The notes under the pieces were generated by a model. The model searched no databases, had not been told where the DNA came from, and saw only the letters and a list, made by a program, of their open reading frames with translations. Source: Haliscomenobacter hydrossis DSM 1100 (GTDB taxonomy: Bacteria > Bacteroidota > Bacteroidia > Chitinophagales > Saprospiraceae). Taken from it: a stretch of 64,000 bases of DNA. The translations under genes and the position numbers were made by a program. Every line of letters begins with the position of its first letter. Position 1 is the stretch's first letter. Positions 52,712 through 61,452 of this stretch are shown piece after piece. The DNA lies in assembly GCF_000212735.1 (NCBI RefSeq), contig NC_015510.1:8307687-8371686 (forward strand), in the 5' to 3' direction.

Positions 52712-55700
52712 CTATTGATTTTTTCCTAGTACTCGTTTCACCCCCTCCACAACATTCAACCAAGCCTCATCCTCATTCGTCCAAACTTTATTCACCACCT
52801 CCACTCCCTTGCCCGGCAGCGCATTCCGCCGTGCAAAATCATACTCCTGCCAATTGCAAAAATCCACAATCACTGGCACCAAGATACAACCCTCCCGCTC
52901 TTCAATCAAGGGTAATTCCACTTTTTGGATGTACTCCGCAGCCAGGCTATGGGCGCTGACGAGGTAGAGCACCACATCCGCTTCGGCGATGGCGTCCCGG
53001 ATGGACTCATCCCAATCCTCACCGGGGAGGATATCTTGGTCATGCCAGGTAAGGGCTTTGTCGCGGAGGCTAGCCAGATGGACCAACAAGCGGTCTTTGT
53101 GCTGCTGGTCTGCTTTTGAATAAGATATAAAAATCTTGCGCGGGTTTGACTCTCCTTCATCGCCATCATACCTCATCCGGCCATCAAAACGGTTTTCACC
53201 CTTGTATTTCATCCTCGGTTTCGTCACCCCTGACTGACCAAAGATGTTTTCAACTTTGATCGAATCCAAACTCACATCACAATGTAAATCGGGAATCCCT
53301 TTTTCCAAAGCCTTTTCCAACACCGAAAACTTGAAAAAATGCCGCTCATTGTCCGGCAATTTTGCACACTCCCCACAAGGACATGGCACCATCTTCTCCA
53401 ACTGCATGTTTTCATACTTGGCATCCCGATTAATGTCGTCCATTTTGCGGATCACCTCGTTCAGCATTTCAGAGCGCTTTGCTCCGGTGGCCCGCAGCTC
53501 GATGGTGTTTTCACTGTACACCTCGCGGGCAAAAACCCGGCCTTTGCCATCGGGTAGGGTAAAAATGACCGCATCATTCCATACCCTTTGCCCCAATTCT
53601 TTGTCTTCTTCGATGCGAGTATGCAGGCGGCAGATCAAGCGGGTGAGGACCCCTTTGGGCATAAATTTGTAGCGGTATTGCACCGGGACATTGCCCGTCG
53701 TATCCCAACCATAACTTTTGTTTTCTCCCGGCAAACGTTGCGGGATGATGTAATTTTCACCTTCACCTTCCACCCGGTAACAGAGTTCAAATTCCTTCAT
53801 CATGCGCACCAGCAGGCCGTGCATGCCCTGGTACTCTGGCTGTAGCCATATTTTTCGGGTGTCTTTTTCAGAGAAATGCCCCCGAGTGGCTTCCAAACTG
53901 GGGTGCAACAACAACTCGAATAAAGCATCAATCAACCATTTGGGCCGTAAAAAAACGTAATCGGCCAGCAGAGCATCGTCGGGAAAATATTGGCAAACGC
54001 CCAAAAAAGTGAGTGCATTGGCGTAGTCGCGCAGCAAATCTTCACTAAGCTCGGGCATGAGCGCCAGGTAGGTCTCCCAACGCAGGTAGTGTTTTTCACT
54101 TTGCGATTCAGCCTCTAGTTTTTCCCGTAGCTCATTGAAGGAGCGCAGGTATTCCCGCTCCACGTGGGGAAGTTTGGAGGCTTGCTCGACGATGGTTTGC
54201 CGCAATTCGGCAAATTCCCGCTCCGTTTCTGCCTGCGAAAAATCCGATTGGTATACTTTATTGTGCACATTGCCAAAACGGGCGCGGATGGCGGCTTCAT
54301 CTTTCAGTGGCTGGCAATGGCCACCGTCTTTGTTTTGAATCAAAATCACCGGGCTTTTTTTGCCCAACATTTCCACGATGTTGAGCCAGTAGGGCAGGTG
54401 TACGCTGTCCTGAATGCGTTCATTGGTGATCAGTGCGTACAAGGAACTGCCCGTGAGGAAAAACTGATGGGCGTAGTGTTGGATGTCTTGCCCGCCAAAA
54501 TCCCAAACGTTTAAGCGTAAGTCTTCACCTGAAAAGGGCATTTTTTCGTTGAGGCGGGTAATTTCGATGCCTCGGGTGGTGTCGCCGGGGGCGGGCATTT
54601 CAGCGGTGGGGTTTTGTAGTTTTTTGCGGAGGGTGGTTTTGCCAGATTTGCCTTGGCCGACGAGTAGGACTTTGGCTTCGCGGACTTTGATTAATACGTC
54701 TTTGTTTTCTTGTTTCAGCCGGGCAACTTCTTCAATGTAGCGCAAAGTAGCTCTAACGCCCTGTTTTACAATTTCTCTGGGAGGGTTTTCTAAGGGGCAA
54801 TTTAAAACATAAATTCCCTTCACTCCATCATATTCTTTCCATTTAACGCCCACCTTTTTTTTAATAATGGTTTCTAGTGGCATTAAATTAGGTACGAGTG
54901 TATTTGAAATGTCAAGCCTAGTCAAGTTTTGCAACTGCATCAGTGAGCTTAAATCACTGACTTGCGTGTTAGGGATATGCAGGGTAGTCAAGTTTAACAA
55001 TTGAGCCAGAGGGCTTAAATCTCTAACTTTCGTGTTGGAAACATAAAGGATATTCAAGTTATACAGCTTTTCTAAGGGGCTTAAATCACTGACTGCCGTA
55101 TTGTAAACGTAAAGTTTAGTCAAGTTTTGCAATTGAGACACAGGACTTAAATCACTCACCGTCGTATTGGAAACGTCAAGCCTGTCCAAATTATGCAATT
55201 GCTCCAAGGGCCTTAAATCGCTCACTAGTGTATTATATATAAAAAGTTGCGTCAAATTATGCAATTGACTCAGGGGGGTTAAATCGCTCACAGGCGTTTT
55301 GGAGAAGGAAAGCCAAGTCAAATTATGTAATTGAGTCAAGGGACTTAAATCACTCACATCAGTCCGGTAAAATGTAGAGTTTCCAAACAACCACCTGGTG
55401 TCAGATAGGTCTCCGCTATTAGAAACATCAAGGGTAGTTAAGTCATGTAATTGAGCCAACGGGCTTAAATCGCTCACTCCTGAATTGGAAACATCAAGTG
55501 TGGTTAAGTTATGCAATTGAGCCAATGGGCTTAAATCGCTCACTTTTGTTTCGGAAGCGAAAAGCTCAGTCAAATTGTACAATTGAGCCAGAGGACTTAA
55601 ATCCTTCACATGTGTATTAGAAATATTAAGCTGGGTTAAATTACGCAATTGAGCCAGGGGGCGTAAATTACTCACTGGTGTGGAGGAAAGGTCAAGAGTC

Positions 55701-55888
55701 GTCAAATTATGCAACTGCATCAGGGGACTTAAATCTTTTAATACCCTACTCTTGATTCTTAATACTTTTAATTCTGTCAAAGTCACTATGGATTGGGGTA
55801 TTTTAGTTAAATCATAGACCCTTAAATCTAAAACGGCATCCTTATTTTTTAAAGCTTCTTGTATTTTTTTCTCTGCTATTTTTGACAT
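52712..55888 (-). CDS. LRR-Roc-COR-TIR (ROCO-TIR) protein 1
   Basis: The 1058-aa protein has an LRR array (about residues 40-341, some 13 units of 22 residues such as TTLDVSNSGVSDLSPLAQLH). One unit near 150-190 carries an 18-residue insertion. The Roc domain has P-loop GQGKSGKT at 411-418, DFGGQ at 463-467 and a non-standard G4 NKDG at 519-522. The COR domain ends in MVPCPCGEC. A C-terminal TIR domain (916-1058; KIFISYSKADQQ, TWHDQDILPGEDW) keeps the presumed catalytic Glu991 in YIQKVELPL, so it may cleave NAD+. It is the first gene of the ROCO operon and has its own promoter. Confidence 0.93.
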   Translation of the reverse strand: MSKIAEKKIQEALKNKDAVLDLRVYDLTKIPQSIVTLTELKVLRIKSRVLKDLSPLMQLHNLTTLDLSSTPVSNLRPLAQLRNLTQLNISNTHVKDLSPLAQLYNLTELFASETKVSDLSPLAQLHNLTTLDVSNSGVSDLSPLAQLHDLTTLDVSNSGDLSDTRWLFGNSTFYRTDVSDLSPLTQLHNLTWLSFSKTPVSDLTPLSQLHNLTQLFIYNTLVSDLRPLEQLHNLDRLDVSNTTVSDLSPVSQLQNLTKLYVYNTAVSDLSPLEKLYNLNILYVSNTKVRDLSPLAQLLNLTTLHIPNTQVSDLSSLMQLQNLTRLDISNTLVPNLMPLETIIKKKVGVKWKEYDGVKGIYVLNCPLENPPREIVKQGVRATLRYIEEVARLKQENKDVLIKVREAKVLLVGQGKSGKTTLRKKLQNPTAEMPAPGDTTRGIEITRLNEKMPFSGEDLRLNVWDFGGQDIQHYAHQFFLTGSSLYALITNERIQDSVHLPYWLNIVEMLGKKSPVILIQNKDGGHCQPLKDEAAIRARFGNVHNKVYQSDFSQAETEREFAELRQTIVEQASKLPHVEREYLRSFNELREKLEAESQSEKHYLRWETYLALMPELSEDLLRDYANALTFLGVCQYFPDDALLADYVFLRPKWLIDALFELLLHPSLEATRGHFSEKDTRKIWLQPEYQGMHGLLVRMMKEFELCYRVEGEGENYIIPQRLPGENKSYGWDTTGNVPVQYRYKFMPKGVLTRLICRLHTRIEEDKELGQRVWNDAVIFTLPDGKGRVFAREVYSENTIELRATGAKRSEMLNEVIRKMDDINRDAKYENMQLEKMVPCPCGECAKLPDNERHFFKFSVLEKALEKGIPDLHCDVSLDSIKVENIFGQSGVTKPRMKYKGENRFDGRMRYDGDEGESNPRKIFISYSKADQQHKDRLLVHLASLRDKALTWHDQDILPGEDWDESIRDAIAEADVVLYLVSAHSLAAEYIQKVELPLIEEREGCILVPVIVDFCNWQEYDFARRNALPGKGVEVVNKVWTNEDEAWLNVVEGVKRVLGKNQ
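54866..55702 (-). repeat. Coding array of 66-bp leucine-rich repeats
   Basis: Tandem 66-bp units each encode a 22-residue repeat of the ROCO-TIR protein. Units share GCNATTGAGCCA-type codons for QLHNL and LSPLAQL, close enough at DNA level to allow copy-number change by recombination. Confidence 0.8.
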
Positions 55889-55904
55889 GGGTTCATATTT
55901 TTTT

Positions 55905-55912
55905 CAAATGTA
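55905..55912 (-). promoter_or_regulatory. -7 promoter box of the ROCO operon
   Basis: Minus-strand TACATTTG fits TAnnTTTG and lies 16 nt before the ATG at 55888. No other box was seen between the three ROCO genes. Confidence 0.6.
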
Positions 55913-55930
55913 AAAATAATTTTTCCAACC

Positions 55931-56108
55931 TCAAAAATCCACCGTCACCCTCAACACCGGAACCACCCCACCACCATCGTACCCCACATACATCGCATAC
56001 CCCACCTGGCTCGGGTTGATCCGGTTCATCCAAACTCACCTTCCCAGCCAGTTTCTGTTTGTTGAAGCGGTAGGCGATGTGGGCATCCAGGCGTTGATAA
56101 CATTGCAC
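55931..56108 (-). pseudogene. Frameshifted C-terminal remnant of an outer-membrane barrel protein
   Basis: On the minus strand the frame reads QRLDAHIAYRFNKQKLAGKV. After a +1 shift it continues MNRINPSQVGYAMYVGYDGG and VVPVLRVTVDF before a stop at 55931-55933. The pattern (R-x-D aromatic strand, N-x-x-N-P turn, final strand ending in Phe) is that of the last strands of TonB-receptor-like barrels. Everything upstream is missing at about 56108, where an unrelated lipoprotein region begins. Confidence 0.65.
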
Positions 56109-56212
56109 AACACAATATGACTATTTTCCACCAAATGCCCCTAATTTCCAACGCTTTAATCGAAAGCACCGTCTTTTTCAGCAGCTATTTTCCGATTTTA
56201 AATTGCCTTACC

Positions 56213-56539
56213 ATGAATAAATCACTCCTACTCCTTTTACTATTTATCAGCTGCGCATGCAAAAAACGCGAGGAAGCTTCGCCTAACTTGCCTGCTTGCC
56301 TCAAAACACTGGTTGCGGACAAACAGCAGTCGGCTTCATTACAAACAATCAGGTTGCAAAAAATCAAAGGAGAAAAACATTATTGGTTAAATACGGATGC
56401 CCGCCATCTCGACGGAGCTGAATACATTGTAAATGCATCCTGTGATACGGTCTGTTTAATTTGTACAGAATGCATCCCACCAGAATGCATGAAAAAGTAT
56501 GGTGATGAAGAGGATTGGAAAATCATCTGGCGGAAGTAA
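56213..56539 (+). CDS. Hypothetical small lipoprotein
   Basis: I do not recognise this 108-aa protein. It begins with a lipoprotein signal (NKSLLLLLLFISCAC with a lipobox cysteine). It contains several cysteines in pairs (CDTVCLICTECIPPEC), which may form disulfides. HYWLNTDARHLDGAEYIV is its most distinctive stretch. The start at 56213 is chosen for the lipoprotein signal; the open frame reaches back to 56117. It lies right next to the barrel-protein remnant. Confidence 0.65.
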   Translation: MNKSLLLLLLFISCACKKREEASPNLPACLKTLVADKQQSASLQTIRLQKIKGEKHYWLNTDARHLDGAEYIVNASCDTVCLICTECIPPECMKKYGDEEDWKIIWRK

Positions 56540-56614
56540 ATTTTAAAACAACTCGTGCGGTTTAACCCCGTTTGAGCGAACATTCCGTCGAATCCAAGGG
56601 AAGAAAATACCCCC

Positions 56615-56911
56615 TCAAATCCCAAAATACAAATTCGAATAAATCTCCATCATCAACCCCTTGCGCACCTCATCCAATTCCGTAAGATGTGAAGGCAAGT
56701 GTTTTTCAATCGCCCCGGCTTGCTGCAATTTTTGCTTCCAGGTTTTTTCGAGTGCATACATGGCGTAACTGTTGCGGGGGCAGGTTTTGCTACTCAGGGT
56801 AACGGCCTCTTCGAGGAGTTGAGCGATGGGTTCGAAGGCGTTGTCGTTCACTTCGATGGTTTCCAGTTCCTGGTAAACGTCGCTTAAGGTTTTTCTGGTT
56901 ATTCCGTACAT
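56615..56911 (-). CDS. Hypothetical helical protein
   Basis: I do not recognise this 98-aa protein. It looks all-helical (KTLSDVYQELETIEV, IAQLLEEAVTLSSK, HLTELDEVRKGLMMEIYSNL), with no signal peptide or membrane segment. It is transcribed in the same direction as, and downstream of, the GH20 gene, with a repeat-armed hairpin in between. The reading frame is well behaved, but the gene call is moderate. Confidence 0.55.
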   Translation of the reverse strand: MYGITRKTLSDVYQELETIEVNDNAFEPIAQLLEEAVTLSSKTCPRNSYAMYALEKTWKQKLQQAGAIEKHLPSHLTELDEVRKGLMMEIYSNLYFGI

Positions 56912-56925
56912 CTCTGGTTGGTTTT

Positions 56926-57001
56926 ACCACAGATTCACACAGATTTTCACAGATTTTATGGTTACGACAAAAATCTGTGAAAATCTGTGTGAATCTGTGG
57001 T
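56926..57001. repeat. Repeat-armed hairpin 10 (CACAGATT units)
   Basis: Arms 56926-56957 and 56970-57001 are perfectly complementary over 32 nt around a 12-nt loop. They use the same CACAGATT unit as hairpins 8 and 11. It lies 96 nt past the GH20 stop. Confidence 0.93.
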
Positions 57002-57097
57002 GAAATTATCTTGATCAATTTCCGCCGCAGGCGGGGTGTTGAACTTTCACACTTTTTATCATGACAACCCGTGTTCATCCGGGCAATCCGTGGTGCA

Positions 57098-59380
57098 CTA
57101 TTCCACCACTATTTCATCCACAAACAACCAGGCGCGGCTACCCGCACCCGGTGCACCCGCCGGAATTTCGCCGTAGTTGCTGAATTCGAGCTTCAAATAA
57201 CGCGCTTTGGCATTTTTTAAGTTGAGGTTGCTGGATACAATTTTGTCTTTGCCCACTTCAACCCTGCTGCTGAGCACTTTTCCAAAGCTGCCTTCCTGCT
57301 TGCCCCAACTGACTTGTACCTGTTTGGGCGCGTAGACCCATTGGCCGGGGTTGTTGAAAAAACGGAGCTTGACCTGTTTCAGTGCAGTCGGTTTGCCCAG
57401 GTCGATGACGGCTACCACATCTTTGCCCGCAAAGCCCAGCCATTCGGCGTCGTTGTAGCGTTGGTTGCTGCCGATGACCCCATTGAGCACGGAGCCGTTG
57501 CCAGATCCCCGGTACTGTGGAGCTGGCTCGGTACTCAAGGTGATTTTTTTGCCCGCTGCTTTGTGGAAACTCACGTCCAGTTTAGCCGAACGACCGCTGG
57601 GTTTTCCGTCCATAAAGGATTGAAAAACGTATTGGCCGCTTTGATTCAGCAGCAGGTTGGTACCAACATTTGCACTGCTGGCAGCAGGCATCGTACCATC
57701 GGCAACGTACTTGATCGTGCCTTGATTGGCGGGGTTTGAAGCAGAAATTTTCACCCCCGTCCCGTCGGAACTGGCTTGCACTTTGACATCAAAAAGGTGA
57801 TTGCCAAAATTGACCCCCTCCTTTTTCCAGCGCTCCATGTGCACCATTAAGCGGCTGGTAAAATCGGCAAAGTTCTTTTTGGCTTCGCCAGACCAGGTCA
57901 CTTCGGCCAGGGCCTGGGCGCGGGGATAGGTCATGTATTGCAATTTGCTGAGATCTTTGATGTATTCGGTCCAAAGATTGGCTTGTGCACCTAAAATGTG
58001 TTTGGCTTGGTCCGGGCTGAGTTCGCTCGGAATTGGATTGTAGCTGTACACTTTTTCCAGGGGCAAAAAGCCGCCGATGGCCAGGGGCTCATCGGCGTGT
58101 AATGATTGGTAATAATCAATGTAACAATAAGAAGTTGGAGTCATGATGACGTTGTGGCCCTGCTTGGCAGCTTCGATGCCGCCTTCGGTACCACGCCAGG
58201 ACATGACGGTGGCATTGGGTGCAAGACCACCTTCCAGAATTTCGTCCCAACCAATGATCTGACGACCATGCTGGTTCAGGAATTTTTCCATTCTGCGGAT
58301 GAAGTAACTTTGCAGTTCGTGTTCATCCTTCAGTTTTTCCCGCTTGATGATTTGTTGAGCCGTCGCGTTGGTTGTCCATTGCACCTTCGGGCACTCGTCG
58401 CCACCGATGTGGATGTAGGGGCTTGGAAAAAGCGCCATGACCTCGCTCAGCACATTTTCCAAAAAGGTAAACGTGGCTTCATTGGGGCAAAATACATTAG
58501 GCGATACTCCCCAAAAGGTGGCCACACCAATGGGTTTATCAAGGCAACCCAATTCAGGATACGCCGCAATGGCAGCCTGGGCATGTCCCGGCATTTCAAT
58601 CTCAGGAATGACCGTGATGAAACGTTTGCGGGCGTACTCCACGATGTCTTTGACTTCTTCCTGGGTATAAAAACCGCCGTTTTTTTGGCCGTCGAATTTG
58701 CGCTCGGCACCTTGATTGAGGTGTCCGACGATGGTTTCGTTGCGCCAGGCCGCGACTTCCTGGAGTTTGGGATATTTTTTGATCTCAATCCGCCAACCCT
58801 GATCTTCGGTCAAGTGCCAGTGAAAACGGTTGATTTTGTACCGCGCCAGCATATCGATGAAGGTCTTGACATCGGCGGGCGAAAAGTAATACCGGCCTAC
58901 ATCTAGCATGACGCCCCGGTAACCAAAGGCAGGTTGATCCTGGATGTCTACACCAGCGAGGTTGATCGCTGCACTGGCCTCGATCGGGAAAAGTTGCATC
59001 AAGGATTGAATCCCATAAAACAGTCCAACGGGCTGCCAGGCTTGAATCAGGATCTGGCCAGGACTGATTTGCAGGTGGTAGCCCTCGGGATGTTTAACGC
59101 TTTGGTTCAACTCCAGCACGATCACGTTTTTTTCCTGCTTGTTGCTCGAAGGGAGGGCAAAACCCGCGTAGCTGTTCAACCATTGGTTGAAATAATTCGC
59201 GGCCAGCGCTACTTGTTCGTTGTTGAGGTCAAAACGAATGCAGGTCTCTGCACTGAGCACAAACTGCCCCGCTGCGGGGGTGATTTTTTGGGGAAGGGGA
59301 ATAATGGGAAAAGCAGCGGGCGATTGAGCGTTTAGCAAAATGCTACCACAAAGTAAAAGTCCTAGAATGGTGTGTTTCAT
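57098..59380 (-). CDS. Beta-N-acetylhexosaminidase (GH20)
   Basis: The 760-aa secreted enzyme has a signal peptide (LGLLLCGSILLNAQ) and an N-terminal GH20b domain to about 145. The GH20 barrel (QDQPAFGYRGVMLDVGRYYF onward) carries the catalytic Asp-Glu pair in HIGGDECPKVQW near 330. The C-terminal parts resemble a chitobiase tail (about 560-630) and an F5/8-type binding module (640-760). It releases terminal GlcNAc from chitin oligomers or glycoproteins in the periplasm. It is the last gene of the ROK/NagB/GH20 cluster, which would import and burn the released sugar. Confidence 0.95.
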   Translation of the reverse strand: MKHTILGLLLCGSILLNAQSPAAFPIIPLPQKITPAAGQFVLSAETCIRFDLNNEQVALAANYFNQWLNSYAGFALPSSNKQEKNVIVLELNQSVKHPEGYHLQISPGQILIQAWQPVGLFYGIQSLMQLFPIEASAAINLAGVDIQDQPAFGYRGVMLDVGRYYFSPADVKTFIDMLARYKINRFHWHLTEDQGWRIEIKKYPKLQEVAAWRNETIVGHLNQGAERKFDGQKNGGFYTQEEVKDIVEYARKRFITVIPEIEMPGHAQAAIAAYPELGCLDKPIGVATFWGVSPNVFCPNEATFTFLENVLSEVMALFPSPYIHIGGDECPKVQWTTNATAQQIIKREKLKDEHELQSYFIRRMEKFLNQHGRQIIGWDEILEGGLAPNATVMSWRGTEGGIEAAKQGHNVIMTPTSYCYIDYYQSLHADEPLAIGGFLPLEKVYSYNPIPSELSPDQAKHILGAQANLWTEYIKDLSKLQYMTYPRAQALAEVTWSGEAKKNFADFTSRLMVHMERWKKEGVNFGNHLFDVKVQASSDGTGVKISASNPANQGTIKYVADGTMPAASSANVGTNLLLNQSGQYVFQSFMDGKPSGRSAKLDVSFHKAAGKKITLSTEPAPQYRGSGNGSVLNGVIGSNQRYNDAEWLGFAGKDVVAVIDLGKPTALKQVKLRFFNNPGQWVYAPKQVQVSWGKQEGSFGKVLSSRVEVGKDKIVSSNLNLKNAKARYLKLEFSNYGEIPAGAPGAGSRAWLFVDEIVVE

Positions 59381-59422
59381 GTAAGGTGTTTTTTAAAATT
59401 TCAACCCCCGCTTGCGGCGGAT

Positions 59423-59513
59423 TTTATTCACCACGGATTCACACAGATTCACACAGATTTCCATCTGGTGTCAAGAAATCTGTGTAAATCTGTGTGAATC
59501 CGTGGTGAATAAA
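59423..59513. repeat. Repeat-armed hairpin 11 (CACAGATT units)
   Basis: Arms 59423-59460 and 59476-59513 pair over 38 nt with one mismatch, around a 15-nt loop. The right arm ends 4 nt from the stop of the NagB gene. Confidence 0.93.
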
Positions 59514-59517
59514 CCCA

Positions 59518-61437
59518 TCAGAACTTCCAGCGCCGGAAAGCTTCAATCGCTTCATATTCGGCCAAGCCCAATTTGCGGTAAATATGCGCCGATTCCCGGT
59601 TGCGGTCTTCGGCACGTTGCCAGAACTCACGTTCATCGTTGCCGGGGAAGGGGGGGCGGTCTTTTTGCGATTGGTGCATAAAAATGGCGCGACGCTTTTT
59701 GAGCAACTGCTCCGGACTAATCGGCACGGCCATTTCAATTTCGTGGGTAGACCATTCGTGCCAGGCACCACGGTACAGCCACAACCAACAATCTTTGATC
59801 CAGGATTCTTCCTTCAATTTTTCGAAGGACATAAAAATGGCATCCAAACAAACCCGATGCGTACCGTGTGGATCAGCCAGGTCGCCCGCAGCGAAAACCT
59901 GATGTGGTTTGATTTTTTCCATCAAATCAACGATGATTTTGACATCGTCTTCACCCACGGGATTTTTGCGGGTACGCCCCGTTTCGTAAAAAGGCAAATC
60001 CAGGAAATGGATATGGTCTTCATTGAGGCCACAAAAGCGGGCGCCGGCACGGGCTTCCCCCCGCCGGATCAATCCTTTGACGGAACGAACCTCGGCGATG
60101 TCCATTTCATCCGACTTCTTGTTGTTCAAAAACTTGAGGATCTTCTTGTACTTTTTGTCCAATTCATCTTTGAAGCCGTTGTTGGCACCCGAGTCGTTGT
60201 ATTCCTGCAAAAACTCTACAAAACGCAGGGCATCATAATCGTGTACTGCGATGTTGCCCGAAGTCTGATAAGCGACGTGTACATCGTGACCCTGCTCCAC
60301 GAGGCGCAAAAAGGTGCCGCCCATTGAAATTACATCGTCGTCGGGGTGTGGGCTGAAAATGATGACCCGTTTTTTGGCGGGTTTGGCCCGTTCGGGGCGG
60401 GTACTATCATCGGCATTGGGCTTTCCTCCTGGCCAGCCGGTGATGGTATGTTGCAGGCGGTTGAATATCTTGATGTTGATTTCATAGGCCGCAGCGTATT
60501 CCAGGGTGAGGTCGCTCAGCCCGTGCTCGTTGTAATCTTCGCTGGTGAGTTTGAGGATGGGTTTACCTACTTTTTGCGACAGCCAGATGACGGCTTTACA
60601 AATCAGGTCATCGTCCCAATTGCAAATGCCAATCAGCCAGGGAGATTCGTATTTGGTCAAACACTCCGCTGCTCCCGTATCTACATGGAAACGGGTATTC
60701 GGGTGTTTTTGCAAAAAGGAAGATGGAATCGAAGGCGTAATTTCATCTTCGACGGCTCTTTTTACCACTTCAGCCTTGTGCTGCCCCCAGGCCAGGAGGT
60801 GAATGGCTTTGGCTTTGAGGATAGAGCGAATGCCCATGGTCATGGCGCGGTAAGGAACGTCTTCTTCGCTCGGAAAATCTTTGAGGGCATCCCGACGGGT
60901 CAGTGCATCGAGACGAACCAGGCGGGTATCTGACGTATCCCAGGAACCCGGTTCGTTGAATCCAATGTGCCCGGTGCGGCCAATGCCCAGCAATTGAATA
61001 TCGATTCCACCCAATATCTCAATTTTTTTATCGTACTGGCGGCAGTACTCTTCTACCTGCTCAATGGGGAGTGTTCCATCGGGGATATGGATGTTTTCTT
61101 TTTTGATGTCGATGTGGTCAAAGAGATACTCCCGCATGAAGCGCACATAACTTTGCTGCGCGTCGGGTTTCATCGGGTAATATTCATCGAGGTTGAAGGT
61201 GATCACATTTTTGAAACTCAGTCCTTCCTCTTTGTGCATGCGCACCAATTCCTGGTACACCTGAATAGGAGAGGAGCCGGTAGCCAGACCCAGCACAATG
61301 TGTTCTCCTTCTTGCTGCCTTTGGCGAATGCTTAAAGCAATGGTTTGGGCTACGTGCTTTGAGCCTTCACGGGCATCTGCCCAAACTTTGGTCGGAATTT
61401 TTTCTACCGACTTGAGTTGGTATTTAAGAAAGTCCAT
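59518..61437 (-). CDS. nagB: Glucosamine-6-phosphate deaminase fused to PIG-L deacetylase-like domain
   Basis: The 639-aa protein has an N-terminal NagB domain (about 1-270) with VLGLATGSSPIQVYQELV, the catalytic region FNLDEYYP near 80, and LLGIGRTGHIGFNEPGS near 150. A PIG-L/LmbE-type domain begins near 360 (VIIFSPHPDDDVISMGGTF, with zinc ligands H-D-D). It converts glucosamine-6-P to fructose-6-P and ammonia. The fused form is a known type in Bacteroidota, and the second domain may deacetylate GlcNAc-type substrates, but its exact role is uncertain. It sits between the GH20 and ROK kinase genes. Confidence 0.93.
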   Translation of the reverse strand: MDFLKYQLKSVEKIPTKVWADAREGSKHVAQTIALSIRQRQQEGEHIVLGLATGSSPIQVYQELVRMHKEEGLSFKNVITFNLDEYYPMKPDAQQSYVRFMREYLFDHIDIKKENIHIPDGTLPIEQVEEYCRQYDKKIEILGGIDIQLLGIGRTGHIGFNEPGSWDTSDTRLVRLDALTRRDALKDFPSEEDVPYRAMTMGIRSILKAKAIHLLAWGQHKAEVVKRAVEDEITPSIPSSFLQKHPNTRFHVDTGAAECLTKYESPWLIGICNWDDDLICKAVIWLSQKVGKPILKLTSEDYNEHGLSDLTLEYAAAYEINIKIFNRLQHTITGWPGGKPNADDSTRPERAKPAKKRVIIFSPHPDDDVISMGGTFLRLVEQGHDVHVAYQTSGNIAVHDYDALRFVEFLQEYNDSGANNGFKDELDKKYKKILKFLNNKKSDEMDIAEVRSVKGLIRRGEARAGARFCGLNEDHIHFLDLPFYETGRTRKNPVGEDDVKIIVDLMEKIKPHQVFAAGDLADPHGTHRVCLDAIFMSFEKLKEESWIKDCWLWLYRGAWHEWSTHEIEMAVPISPEQLLKKRRAIFMHQSQKDRPPFPGNDEREFWQRAEDRNRESAHIYRKLGLAEYEAIEAFRRWKF

Positions 61438-61452
61438 GTGGAATGGTTTTTT

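Noticed and set aside
54866..55702. Regular repeats that might suggest a CRISPR array
   Set aside because: Units are directly adjacent, in frame and encode leucine-rich repeats; there are no spacers.
56926..57001. Inverted repeats as possible insertion sequence ends
   Set aside because: The arms are separated by only 12 nt and no transposase lies between them; they are hairpins, not mobile element termini.
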